Positions 28,424-36,865 of a stretch of DNA of 64,000 nt are shown in pieces; position 1 is the stretch's first letter; every line of letters begins with the position of its first letter. The stretch covers positions 1 to 64,000 of the forward strand of contig CAYVWB010000002.1 in NCBI GenBank assembly GCA_964455395.1, written 5' to 3'. Source of the DNA: CAYVWB01 sp964455395 (GTDB lineage: Bacteria; Desulfobacterota; Desulfovibrionia; Desulfovibrionales; Desulfovibrionaceae). Position numbers and translations under genes: made by a program. The notes under the pieces were generated by a model. The model was not told the DNA's origin, ran no database searches, and saw only the letters and a list, made by a program, of their open reading frames with translations.

Positions 28424-29638
28424 ATGAACCGACTCTCCCGCCACCTCCTCCTCGTGCTGTTTTTTGTCGCGTCGTGCGCTTCGCCGGCGAAGGCGGCGGC
28501 CCTGACGCACGGCCGGTTCACGTTGCAGGAAGCGGACTGCGTCGCAAGTGCGCTGGAGGCGCCTTGGCAGGCACTCTACGACGCCGCCTTGCCGCACCTC
28601 GTCGCCGCCGTGGTCGTCCCCCGCGAGGCCACCCCGGAGGAAGCGCTGTTGCGCGTCGTGCAGTGGGTGAACCGGCAAGCCACGCCGGCGCGTCACCCCC
28701 GGGTCGCTGCGCTGGGCACGGACGCTTCGTGGGATTCGAACACGGCGGCGGCTCTCGTTTCGGGCCATCTTCTCTGTTCGGAACAGGCGGCTCTCGCGGG
28801 TCTCATGCTTCAGCCCCACGTGGAGGCGCTGGCCGTGCGCGACGTTGCGCACCACACCTTCTTCGAGGCGCGTATCGCCGGTCGATGGCTCATCGTGGAT
28901 CCCATGTTCGACGCGCGAATCCGCAACCACCGCGGGCGTCCCTTCGACTTCGAAGACGCCCAGGCCTACCTCGCCGGGGAGACGACGCGGTTGACGTTGC
29001 CCCGGCCGCCCTCCCCCAGCACGCTGGAATACCTCGATCTCTATCGGGAGGAGCGTTACACCGAGATCCGCCACCCCTTCCGTGGCCGGATCGTCCTGGA
29101 ATTGCCGTCTTTGCGGGAGTTTGTCGGGGAAGACCTTTCGGCGCAAGCCCCGGTTTTTCTCCTTGCGGAGAAAGAACAGCCCGGTTTCGGCGTTCTGCTG
29201 TTGCGTCTGGCCGTATGCAACAACATCCACGCCATGCTGTCTGCTTCCGCCGAGCCCCACGCGCTGGCCGCGCGTCTGCAAGATGTTTTTCTGGAACGCA
29301 TCGCCCGGGAGTGGCCCACGGACGCCGATACTGCCGAGACTCCGGACAACGCCTTCACCTTCTTCAAGGCCCGCAACCTTCAGTTGTTGGGCCGCTGCAA
29401 GGAGGCGCTTGCGCTCTATGCGACGCTGCCCCCATCGACCAGGGTGGCGCTGCACCGCGCGCAGTGTTACGCCGCCATGGACGACCGCGCGCAGTTCGAC
29501 GCCCTCCAGCAGACCCTGGCGGATGACGTCTACTACCGTTTCCTCCATCAGGAACTCCACGGCGAGCCCCTGCATCCAGACGATCCCGATACCTTCAGCC
29601 GGTTCCCCTATCGACTGTATACGGACGGCCCCTCGTGA
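28424..29638 (+). CDS. Transglutaminase-like lipoprotein
   Basis: 404-residue protein with a lipoprotein signal peptide (MNRLSRHLLLVLFFVASC, lipobox VASC with the Cys at residue 18). The domain that follows has the papain/transglutaminase triad pattern: Cys in SGHLLCSEQA, His in VAHHTFFEARIAGRWL, and Asp in IVDPMFD. The C-terminal half is helical with no recognised domain. It should be anchored to the inner or outer membrane facing the periplasm. Its TGA overlaps the GTG start of the SGNH hydrolase gene (GTGA), so the two are translationally coupled and probably act together on an envelope substrate. The ATG at 28424 is chosen because it starts the signal peptide. Confidence 0.82.
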   Translation: MNRLSRHLLLVLFFVASCASPAKAAALTHGRFTLQEADCVASALEAPWQALYDAALPHLVAAVVVPREATPEEALLRVVQWVNRQATPARHPRVAALGTDASWDSNTAAALVSGHLLCSEQAALAGLMLQPHVEALAVRDVAHHTFFEARIAGRWLIVDPMFDARIRNHRGRPFDFEDAQAYLAGETTRLTLPRPPSPSTLEYLDLYREERYTEIRHPFRGRIVLELPSLREFVGEDLSAQAPVFLLAEKEQPGFGVLLLRLAVCNNIHAMLSASAEPHALAARLQDVFLERIAREWPTDADTAETPDNAFTFFKARNLQLLGRCKEALALYATLPPSTRVALHRAQCYAAMDDRAQFDALQQTLADDVYYRFLHQELHGEPLHPDDPDTFSRFPYRLYTDGPS

Positions 29639-30630
29639 GACGTCGGGGACTCGTCGTGCGTCTGGAGACGCTGGTGCGCAACGCTTCGCCCGGCGCGGTG
29701 GCCGTCGCAGCGGCGGCGCTCTTTTGCGCAGGCGCATTCCTCACGCCGTGGGGGCTGGTCGCGCCCCACGCGCCTGCCGATCCCCGCGCGCGCAATGCGG
29801 AATTCGCCACGACCGACGACCATCCCCTGGCCAGCACGCGCATGCTCCGCATGGCCCAGACGATCCGCCAGGAACAGCCTGTCGGCGAGCGTTCGGTCAA
29901 CAACGCGCCCTATGCGCTCATCGCGGGGGCGGCCAAGGGTTTCGTCTACCTGCCGCATTACCGCGAACGCGTCCGCGAGTTGGATGCGCGCCGCGCCGTC
30001 GGCCAGCCGGGGGGGGTCTATATAGTGGGAGACAGCCACGTGGAAGGGTGGGAGGCGCTGCCGTTGCAGACGGAACTGTCGCTGGAGAACCGTGGCGTGG
30101 GCGGCGACACCACGTTCGGCCTCATCAATCGACTGCCGCGACTCATCGCCGAAGCGCCTGACGCGGTCTTCCTCATGATCGGCGTCAACGACCTCATCAT
30201 GAACGCGCGCCACGGTCTGACGCAGCGCTACGAGCTCATTCTGCGGCGTCTTCGCGAGGCCCTGCCCCACGCGGAACTCTACGTCCATTCCCTGTTGCCG
30301 GTGAACCAGACCGATTTCCCCATGACGAGCGAACATCTGGACAACGCGGACATCGCCGCCGTGAACGAACGGCTCCGACGGCTCTGCGCCGAGGTGGGCG
30401 CAACGTATCTTGATCTTGCGCCGGCGTTTCTGGACGAAACGGGCCGCCTGCGTCGGGAGCTGTCCCTGGACGGGTTGCATCTGAACCTGGAGGGCTACAC
30501 CTTGTGGGCCGAGAGGATGACGCGCGAAGTGGAGTCGCTGCGGGTGAAAATGGAGCAGCGTGACAGCGCGCCGGCGCCTCCCGCCCCGCCCTCGTTCAGG
30601 GGAGCGGACGAAGACCACGCCACGCAGTGA
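29635..30630 (+). CDS. Membrane-anchored SGNH/GDSL-type hydrolase
   Basis: 331 residues starting at a GTG that overlaps the preceding stop by four bases. A hydrophobic segment at about residues 20-45 acts as an uncleaved anchor or signal. The SGNH domain follows: block I VGDSHVEGW with the nucleophile Ser, block II RGVGGDT, block III IGVNDLI with Asn, and block V DGLHLN with the Asp-His pair. These enzymes deacylate or acylate lipids and sugars, including O-acetyl groups on polysaccharide or peptidoglycan. Coupling with a transglutaminase-like lipoprotein points to a two-protein periplasmic function, unknown to me. Confidence 0.88.
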   Translation: MRRRGLVVRLETLVRNASPGAVAVAAAALFCAGAFLTPWGLVAPHAPADPRARNAEFATTDDHPLASTRMLRMAQTIRQEQPVGERSVNNAPYALIAGAAKGFVYLPHYRERVRELDARRAVGQPGGVYIVGDSHVEGWEALPLQTELSLENRGVGGDTTFGLINRLPRLIAEAPDAVFLMIGVNDLIMNARHGLTQRYELILRRLREALPHAELYVHSLLPVNQTDFPMTSEHLDNADIAAVNERLRRLCAEVGATYLDLAPAFLDETGRLRRELSLDGLHLNLEGYTLWAERMTREVESLRVKMEQRDSAPAPPAPPSFRGADEDHATQ

Positions 30631-30818
30631 ATCCCGCCCAAGACCGGAGCCGTTTCGGCGCGCAGGGGGTCAGGGCCGGCGGCTTTGCCGAGCGCAGCCC
30701 GGGCGGTCGTGTCGCGGCGGACGACAGGCGCCACCGTGGCGGCGTCGGGTCCGATTGTTTGACACCAGGCAGGGACAATCGAGGTCGGTTTCGACGCTGG
30801 GGCGGCGTCGGGGTGGCG

Positions 30819-31124
30819 CTACTCTTCCGGAAGCAGGAGGTGACGCACGGCGTCAAGCTCTTGGCGTCCCAGCGCCGTGAGCCGCAACCCCTTCATGCGG
30901 TCGCAGGCGCCCCAGCATCCGCGTTCCAGCAGACCCTCGTCCACCAACCGCTGGATGTCCTCGTTGGTGTGCAAGGCGGCGAGCTTGCGGGGCATGTACC
31001 CCCCGAAGGCGCTGAGTTCCCCGAAGGAATCCACGTCCATCATCAACAGAAAATCACTGCGTTTTCTGCCGCAGGTTGCGCATTCGACGGGGTATGGCGA
31101 ACAGTCGTGGGCGTTGCGGGTCAT
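30819..31124 (-). CDS. Small Cys-rich winged-helix-like protein
   Basis: 101 residues. A CxxC pair in VECATCGRK and a further CxxxC in GCWGACDR could form a zinc site. The C-terminal part (QRLVDEGLLERG then GLRLTALGRQEL) has the pattern of a winged-helix recognition helix and wing as in MarR/PadR-type regulators. It is therefore a candidate DNA-binding protein. No clear ribosome binding site precedes the ATG at 31124. Its promoter probably lies in the AT-rich spacer 31125-31600. It converges on the SGNH hydrolase gene. Confidence 0.6.
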   Translation of the reverse strand: MTRNAHDCSPYPVECATCGRKRSDFLLMMDVDSFGELSAFGGYMPRKLAALHTNEDIQRLVDEGLLERGCWGACDRMKGLRLTALGRQELDAVRHLLLPEE

Positions 31125-31600
31125 GGTGAATGGATGTGATTTGTGGGGTTGACGCCAGGGTGTGGTGTGGAGGCTTCGCGGGGTGCGGTATCGTGTACGG
31201 ACAATCCCGAGATTCTGCCCTCAAATAATGCGGGTTATCGTGACGACTGCGTGACAAAACGGCGGCGTTTCGACATCGCCGGACGACCCCGGCAGCGGAA
31301 GTAAATGCATACAATACGAAGCCTGTCAGCGCAAGTTACAGTACGTAAATATTTCCATCATGAAGAAGTAAAAATGTACTGGTAGCGTACAGTCTACAGC
31401 AAAAAGTTGTCTCCGTGCAAGCAGAACCTGCCGGAATGCATGGGTGCATATCAGGTACGCCGAGGCGTGGCGGAACGGTGGGACGGGCGTCCGGGGGGGG
31501 ACGGCGCCGCTTCCGGGTCATGTCGGGGTGGCGTGCAGGCGGGGCGCGTTTGGGGGCGATGCCCGCCTGTATGGGAAGGGAAATGGAGTGGCGTGCGGCC
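31125..31600. other. Intergenic region with AT-rich core
   Basis: 476 bp between two minus-strand genes. Bases 31200-31440 are distinctly AT-richer than the surroundings. Several GTAC-containing words (ACAGTAC, GTACAGT) cluster between 31336 and 31400. A 16-bp element at 31399-31414 recurs at 35485-35500. I see no gene; it probably carries the promoter of the 30819-31124 gene. Confidence 0.55.
31399..31414 (-). repeat. Copy 1 of a shared 16-bp intergenic element
   Basis: Reads GGAGACAACTTTTTGC on the minus strand. It matches the element at 35485-35500 at 15 of 16 positions. Both copies have TTGCA a few bases upstream and a TA-rich hexamer about 18 bp further on, so they could be related promoters. 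Confidence 0.55.
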
Positions 31601-32824
31601 TCAGCAGACGCCGCAGAAGGCCTTGTTGGCCCAGCTCATGGCGTCCACGATGCAACGTTGCACGACCTGCGCGTCCAGGTTGTTGCGCTGGATGTAGTCG
31701 TCCACGGCGTCCCAGTCGGCGCGTTCCCAGGCGCGCGCGCTTTCGAGATGGTCGTGGAGGGGGCCCCGGTCTGCGCCGAGGGCTTCGACAAGTCGTTTCT
31801 CCAGGGGCAGCCGTTTGAGGATTTCATCCATGGGCAGCTGCATCATGACGTCCATCAGCGAGAGCAGCCCGAGCAGGAAGAAGGTGTCCTTGTCGTTGTC
31901 AGGAGCAAGCGTTTCCAGGTACTTGGCGCGAGCCATGCTCATCATCACCAATTCCGGCGAGGAGTCTTCCGACTTCAGCTCCGCCACCAGCACCAGTCGC
32001 AACCAGTGTTTCACTTGCTGGATGCCGAGCAGTCGCACCGCGTGCTGGATGGAGTTGATCTCCTGAACGAAAGAGAACGCCGAGGAGTTGAGGAAGCGCA
32101 GCAGTCTGTACGCCAGGGAGGGCTCTGACTGTACAAGTTTTGCAAGCTCCTCCACATCAAGCGATTCGTTGAGCTGCTGCATGATGCGCAACTTCCCCGC
32201 AGTGGCGGCGGGGGGGCGGCGGCCTTCCAGGTTTTCCGGCCGCGCGAAGAAATATCCCTGAAAGAGTTCGTAGCCCAGGGCCTTGGTGCGTTCGAACGTC
32301 TCGAGATCCTCGACTTTTTCCGCGAGCAGCGGACGTTTGGCGCGGGCGGCCTTGCGGGTGACCATGGGGAGCTGTTCCGCAGTCAGCGCCATGAGATCCA
32401 CCTTGATGAGATCGACATAGGGGAAGAGCGCGTCGAAAGCCGGGTCGCCGGTGTAGTCGTCGATGGCGAAAGCGTAGCCTTCCTCGCGCAGAGCCGCCAC
32501 GCTTTCCACCAGCGCGGGGGTCACCTCCACGTCTTCCAGAATCTCCACCACCACGCTCTCCTTGGGCAGCCCGCGTGGCGCGCCTTCCAGGATGAGGGGC
32601 CCGGGAAAATTGATGAGCACGCGTTGGCCTTGCTGGAGGTCCTCGCTGGAGCGGAGAAAGCCGCAGGAGGCCACGCTGACGGTGGCGTGTTCCTGGTCGA
32701 TGACATCCGCAGCGATGGCGTCCAGGCCTTGCCGGAAGAGCAGTTCGTAGCCGTAGACGGACTGATCCGCCTTGAGGATGGGCTGTCGGGCGACGTAAAA
32801 CGTCTCGTATGTTTGTTTCATCAT
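31601..32824 (-). CDS. EAL/HDOD-domain signalling protein (YuxH-like)
   Basis: 407 residues. The N-terminal half is a degenerate EAL domain: the family start RQPILKADQSVYGYELLFR has ELL in place of EAL. Later motifs are partly kept (FAIDDYTG, VDLIKVDLM, LLAEKVE, GYELFQGYFFARP). The catalytic set looks incomplete, so phosphodiesterase activity is doubtful. The C-terminal half is an HDOD domain (LVQSEPSLAYRLLRFLNSSAF, IQHAVRLLGIQQVKHWLRL). Such proteins act as scaffolds or effectors in regulatory networks, including cyclic di-GMP ones. Either of two adjacent ATGs (32824 or 32821) may be used; neither has a strong ribosome binding site. Confidence 0.9.
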   Translation of the reverse strand: MMKQTYETFYVARQPILKADQSVYGYELLFRQGLDAIAADVIDQEHATVSVASCGFLRSSEDLQQGQRVLINFPGPLILEGAPRGLPKESVVVEILEDVEVTPALVESVAALREEGYAFAIDDYTGDPAFDALFPYVDLIKVDLMALTAEQLPMVTRKAARAKRPLLAEKVEDLETFERTKALGYELFQGYFFARPENLEGRRPPAATAGKLRIMQQLNESLDVEELAKLVQSEPSLAYRLLRFLNSSAFSFVQEINSIQHAVRLLGIQQVKHWLRLVLVAELKSEDSSPELVMMSMARAKYLETLAPDNDKDTFFLLGLLSLMDVMMQLPMDEILKRLPLEKRLVEALGADRGPLHDHLESARAWERADWDAVDDYIQRNNLDAQVVQRCIVDAMSWANKAFCGVC

Positions 32825-32925
32825 GATGGTCTGATGGATTGCGAATGATGCGGTGAGGGTGTTACAGTGACCACTTGATGTAAGCGTATCGCTTGCAAAG
32901 ATCAACCAATCTGCGAGGCTCCGGC

Positions 32926-33303
32926 ATGCAACGTCCCCTGAACGTCCTTGGCGAACCCCTGGCTCCCTGCTCCCACGACCCCTTGACGGGATTCTACCGC
33001 GACGGCTCCTGCCACACCTCCGCCTCGGACGTGGGCACGCACGTCGTCTGTGCGGAGATGACTGCGGAATTCCTCTCCTTCACCCGGTCTCGGGGCAACG
33101 ACCTTTCCACACCCAATCCGGATTTTCATTTCCCGGGGTTGAAGCCGGGGGACCGGTGGTGCCTGTGCGCGCTGCGCTGGACCGAAGCGCTCCACGCGGG
33201 GATGGCGCCGCTGGTGGTGCTGGAGTCCACCCACATCAAGACGTTGGAGTTCGTCCCTCTGGAGACCTTGCGCGCCAACGCCGCGCCGTCCTCCACGGAC
33301 TGA
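32926..33303 (+). CDS. DUF2237 family protein
   Basis: 125 residues matching the DUF2237 pattern closely: NVLGEPLAPCSHDPLTGFYRDG, then SDVGTHVVCAEMTAEFLSF, SRGNDLSTP, FPGLKPGDRWCLCALRW. Several Cys, Asp and His residues are family-invariant and may bind metal, but no function is established. It is divergent from the EAL/HDOD gene. The ATG at 32926 has GAGG upstream and starts the conserved region; an in-frame ATG at 32893 is the alternative. Confidence 0.9.
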   Translation: MQRPLNVLGEPLAPCSHDPLTGFYRDGSCHTSASDVGTHVVCAEMTAEFLSFTRSRGNDLSTPNPDFHFPGLKPGDRWCLCALRWTEALHAGMAPLVVLESTHIKTLEFVPLETLRANAAPSSTD

Positions 33304-33355
33304 AGCCGCGCGCACGTCGGTGCGAACCACTGCTGCGGCAGGTGGTTGCGCGTCA

Positions 33356-33384
33356 TCCCCCTGTTGCGAGGGGGAGGCGTTTTC
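33356..33384 (+). terminator. Terminator-like hairpin after the DUF2237 gene
   Basis: TCCCCC (33356-33361) pairs with GGGGGA (33370-33375) across an 8-base loop, followed by GGCGTTTT. It lies between the convergent DUF2237 and kinase genes. Confidence 0.55.
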
Positions 33385-33389
33385 GGACT

Positions 33390-35048
33390 TCAGCTGCTGT
33401 ACTTCTGGATGAGTCGCGATCCCCAGGCGCACCCGGCGTAAAGGAAGAGCAGCATGACATCCACCGCGCTCAGCAGGCTATGGAACGAATAGCCCCCCGA
33501 GACGAAGTTGAACACCATGAGGGAGAGAAAAAAGACCACCGCCGTGGCCACGCGTTGCTGCGTATTCCAGAGGATCAGAGCCCCGGGCGCGATGACATAC
33601 GCAAGGACGAAGGCGATGGCGTACTCCATCTCGCCTTCGCGGAACCGCAGCGCGATGAGACACCCCCCCACGGCGAGCAGCACCGCCAACCAGAAACGAG
33701 GCGAAGCGCCGCCTCGGGATGGCGTCTCGTACGGGTCTGCGCCATAGATGCTGGCGCCGGAGTAGTCGTAGGCGTTGTAGCTGCCTGCGCTGCCGTACTC
33801 GGGTCGCTGGGGTTTTTTGGGCTTGTCGAAGGGAAAATCGTCATCGTCGTCGTCGAAGCGTGAGGTGGCTGCGGGCTTCGGTTTGTGTGTGGCTGCGGGC
33901 TGGTCGGAGACGCCGGCGCTCACGGGCCGTTCCGTGGCGCCATGGCTGGCGGGCCGTGTGGTCGCGTCTGGCGGAGTCGGGGCTGGCGGCGCTTCGGGTT
34001 GGCGTTGTTTCGGGGCTTGTTGCTGCGCGCGCGCCTGTTCCAGCTCGGGGTCGTCGATGCGATCGGGGTCATCCGGGTAGGGAATGACGATCTCCAGGGG
34101 ATCGATGGCTTCCCGACCGTTGGTGAGGGAGGCGTGCTCCAGGGACTCCAGAAATTCCAGCGCTGTGGAATAGCGCTTCAACGGTCCGTAAGAGAGTGCG
34201 CCGAGCACCGCTTTCTGAACGCCCACGGGGACTTCCGTGTTCGAGGGAAAGCTGATGGGCGCGCCGGAGAGTCGTTTTTTCACCATGCAGTTGCGGTTGG
34301 ATTCGCATTCCTCGTGGAATGGCAGCACGCCGGCCATCATCTCGTACGCCACGAGTCCCATGGAGTAGATGTCCACCTGGAAGTCGTACCCATGGCCGTA
34401 CGGGTCCTTGATCACTTCCGGGGCGATGTAGAGGGGGGTGCCCACGCGGGTTTCGGCGTGGTCCGTCTCGGAGACGCGGCGCGCCACGCCGAAGTCGCCG
34501 ATCTTGGCTTGGCCCTCCTCGGTGATGAAGATGTTCTCCGGCTTGATGTCGCGGTGGATGACGTTCTTGGAGTGGATGTGCGCAAGGCCCCGCAAGCAGT
34601 CCGAAAGCAAGGAGACGGCGCGGCGCCAGTCCATGGGCCCTTTCTTGAGCTCTTCGCCCATGGAGTTGGGCAGATAGTCCATCATCACGGCGATGAGCGC
34701 CGTGACGGACTCGTCATCCTGCTGATAGAACACTTGGTGGTTGTGCCAGCCCACCACGTTCTGGTGGCCGCCCAGGCTGTAAAGGTGGACGAGCTCGCGC
34801 GCGTCCTGACTCAGGGAATCCTGCAGAGACTCCAGGGTTCGGTCCTCCCGGCTGAGGCGACGCGTCAGCGATATGACCTTCAGCGCAGAAGTGAACTTTT
34901 GGCCCAGATCCTCCCGCTCCAACTTGAAGACGCAGCCGAACGCCCCTGCGCCGAGGAACGCTGCGACGCCCCAGCCGCCGAACAGCGGTTCGTTGAGCTT
35001 GAGCAGCTGTAGAATGGTGGTCTTGCAGTATAACGACTTGTCAGCCAT
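33390..35048 (-). CDS. Membrane-anchored Hanks-type Ser/Thr protein kinase
   Basis: 552 residues. The kinase domain covers about residues 28-310 with glycine loop GAGAFG (33-38), VAIK-equivalent Lys in SALKVIS, catalytic loop HRDIKPEN, DFG (IGDFGVARR) and APE (YIAPEV), so it should be active. A disordered Pro/Ala/Gln/Asp linker follows (about 335-430), then four hydrophobic segments to the C-terminus (VLLAVGGCLIALRF, IAFVLAYVIAPGALIL, VVFFLSLMVFNF, VDVMLLFLYAGCAW). There is no extracellular sensor domain, so regulation probably comes from the membrane part or a partner. No phosphatase gene adjoins it. The ATG at 35048 is chosen; a start at 35114 would add 22 residues with no support. Confidence 0.9.
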   Translation of the reverse strand: MADKSLYCKTTILQLLKLNEPLFGGWGVAAFLGAGAFGCVFKLEREDLGQKFTSALKVISLTRRLSREDRTLESLQDSLSQDARELVHLYSLGGHQNVVGWHNHQVFYQQDDESVTALIAVMMDYLPNSMGEELKKGPMDWRRAVSLLSDCLRGLAHIHSKNVIHRDIKPENIFITEEGQAKIGDFGVARRVSETDHAETRVGTPLYIAPEVIKDPYGHGYDFQVDIYSMGLVAYEMMAGVLPFHEECESNRNCMVKKRLSGAPISFPSNTEVPVGVQKAVLGALSYGPLKRYSTALEFLESLEHASLTNGREAIDPLEIVIPYPDDPDRIDDPELEQARAQQQAPKQRQPEAPPAPTPPDATTRPASHGATERPVSAGVSDQPAATHKPKPAATSRFDDDDDDFPFDKPKKPQRPEYGSAGSYNAYDYSGASIYGADPYETPSRGGASPRFWLAVLLAVGGCLIALRFREGEMEYAIAFVLAYVIAPGALILWNTQQRVATAVVFFLSLMVFNFVSGGYSFHSLLSAVDVMLLFLYAGCAWGSRLIQKYSS

Positions 35049-35590
35049 GAGAGTCCAGTGCAGTGCTGTGGCTAAATGACATGGTGAACTCGGGCGCGAT
35101 TTCCGCGAAAACACTCGGAAGAGAACGCGTGATGCGCTACGCGCGGCCTGCGACGTGTGGTGTGGTCGGGAGCCGGGAGTCGCGCTGGTGGGCGCTTGGC
35201 GTCAGGCGAGGCGACGATTTCACGAAAACACCGAATACGTAACACGGAATACGAAACACCAAACACCAAACGAGGCCCGCAGCCGGACAAACGAGCGCGC
35301 AAGCAGCCCCTCGGCGTCGGCAGCGCTCTCAGCGTTCCGGCTCTGCGCCATCAGCTCGGCGTCGTGCGCGACTCATGACCGGCTGGCCGCCCGGCGTCGC
35401 GATCGCACGTTTGCAAGGAGGTCGATCTCCGTTGAAGGACGCCTGCTTAGAATCGCGTCGAGCACGCCTGTGAATGCTATATACGCAAAAAGTTGACTCC
35501 CCTGCAAGTCGCAACTGCACAAAATCGTCGGACGCCGACAGACCATGGGACGACTCCGTCCCTGCGCCACGGCCGCTGCTCACGCTGCGT
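35049..35590. other. Intergenic region upstream of the kinase gene
   Basis: 542 bp. It includes short degenerate direct repeats around 35225-35275 (GAATACG and AACACC words) and the second copy of a 16-bp element at 35485-35500. No credible coding frame is visible. The kinase promoter should lie here on the minus strand. Confidence 0.55.
35485..35500 (-). repeat. Copy 2 of a shared 16-bp intergenic element
   Basis: Reads GGAGTCAACTTTTTGC on the minus strand, with one difference from the copy at 31399-31414. TTGCA precedes it and TATATA follows, a spacing compatible with a promoter for the kinase gene, although the leader would be over 400 bases long. Confidence 0.55.
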
Positions 35591-35764
35591 TCAGACGCCG
35601 CGCTCCCGCGCCGTGCGCTGGTTCTGCAACGCCAAGGCTTCCTCCAGCCGCTTGTCCATCTCCACGGCGGCGGCTTCCCGTCGTCGCGCGTCCTCGCGTT
35701 GTTCATGTCGCAGTTGCGCCATGTCGGCGCGGTGTCGTTCCCGTAACGCAACGTATGGATCCAT
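35591..35764 (-). CDS. Small coiled-coil protein, 57 aa
   Basis: Begins MDPYVALRERHRADM and is almost entirely charged helix (Arg, Glu, Ala, Gln), predicted to form a coiled coil. The start is supported by GGAGG 5 bp upstream, and a well-formed promoter lies about 90 bp further up. These two signals make it a better gene candidate than its size suggests. An in-frame ATG at 35776 would place the ribosome binding site inside the coding region. The function is unknown; it may be an RNA- or protein-binding adaptor. Confidence 0.65.
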   Translation of the reverse strand: MDPYVALRERHRADMAQLRHEQREDARRREAAAVEMDKRLEEALALQNQRTARERGV

Positions 35765-36104
35765 GACGTCCTCCATGCCTGAAGCGTTTGAGGTGTGCGC
35801 GTGCGCTGCGGCGCGCCTCTCGTCCAGAGAATCTACATTTTTTCTAGATAATGTCTCACAATAGACCGCTGTGTCTCTCTGGTCAAGCAGGAAACCGCCT
35901 CGCCATCAGCGCACGATGCCGCAATGGGCCCTCGGAAAAAAGTCTTCGACGGCACGACGCGTCACACCCATCGAGGTTGCAAATCCAGCGCGATGTTGTA
36001 TTGTCTGTCGTTGGAGCCGCGCCCCGCGCGGCTCCATCTGTGGCGCGCTGCTCTTGCATGTGGGCCACGCCGAATGACCAAGCCAAACACCGTGGAGGAT
36101 ACCC
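35765..36104. other. Divergent intergenic region
   Basis: 340 bp between the small coiled-coil gene (minus) and the exported protein gene (plus). It holds the minus-strand promoter at 35858-35886. The remainder shows no gene. Confidence 0.6.
35858..35886 (-). promoter_or_regulatory. Sigma-70 promoter for the 57-aa protein gene
   Basis: On the minus strand TTGACC (35886-35881) and TATTGT (35863-35858) are 17 bp apart, followed by an AT-rich stretch. The start of transcription is expected near 35851, giving a leader of roughly 87 bases. Confidence 0.7.
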
Positions 36105-36632
36105 ATGCGACGCTCATTGCGAACCGCCTCTGCCACCATCACGCCGCGCTCGGGCTTTTTCGTCCTGCTGAGCTGCGTCCTCGCCCTCGCCGCCGTGACC
36201 AGCGCCCACGCTCAGGACATGCGCCTGAAGGGTTGGGAAGCCGGCACGGAATACGACAAGCTCTACATCCCCGAAGACCGCGAGAAGTTCAAGGCCGTGT
36301 ACTTGCGCACCATCGACATCACCCCCATGCCCGGCATGGACGAGGGACAGGCTGTCATCGTGGAGGATTTGGACTACGGCGATGAGATCACCGTCCACGT
36401 GGGCCCCAAGGATTTCGTCAAGAACCGCCTCGGCGTGCTCAAGCGCGGCGACGTCTGCAAAGTCTACGGCGTCTGGAACGAGCTCGACGGCGAAGAGATA
36501 TTCGTCCTCAACAAGCTTGTCTGCGAAGACACCAAGCTCGTGAAAGTCCGCATGACCCGCGACGGCATGGGCTGGTGGAACCTCTCCCCCGAAGATCTGG
36601 CCAAGGAAGAACGCGACAATCGGCTCCCTTGA
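36105..36632 (+). CDS. Periplasmic protein of unknown function
   Basis: 175 residues with a clear signal peptide (core FFVLLSCVLALAAV, cleaved after AHA near residue 36). The mature protein is about 139 residues, acidic-basic mixed and probably beta-rich (AVIVEDLDYGDEITVHVGPKDF, GDVCKVYGVWNELDGEEIFV). It has two Cys that could form a disulphide. GGAGG lies 6 bp before the ATG, so translation should be efficient. I do not recognise a family. It is a single-gene unit. Confidence 0.8.
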   Translation: MRRSLRTASATITPRSGFFVLLSCVLALAAVTSAHAQDMRLKGWEAGTEYDKLYIPEDREKFKAVYLRTIDITPMPGMDEGQAVIVEDLDYGDEITVHVGPKDFVKNRLGVLKRGDVCKVYGVWNELDGEEIFVLNKLVCEDTKLVKVRMTRDGMGWWNLSPEDLAKEERDNRLP

Positions 36633-36865
36633 GGAGCGCGGCCTGCGCGGCCTGAGCTGCGTGGATTTGCGGGACGGGTCTGGACGCCTTCTCCCCCGCC
36701 CCACCTTTGATACGGGAGACGCTCTCGAGGACGCGGCTGTCGCAGGCGTCTGCTGTCGTGACTGGCGCGCCGAGTGGGCTCGCCGGGCAAGTCCGCCAGA
36801 CAAACGCCCGCCGTCCCTGTAGCGCTTTGGAATTCCACAATGATTGTATGCATGGAGCAAGACGC

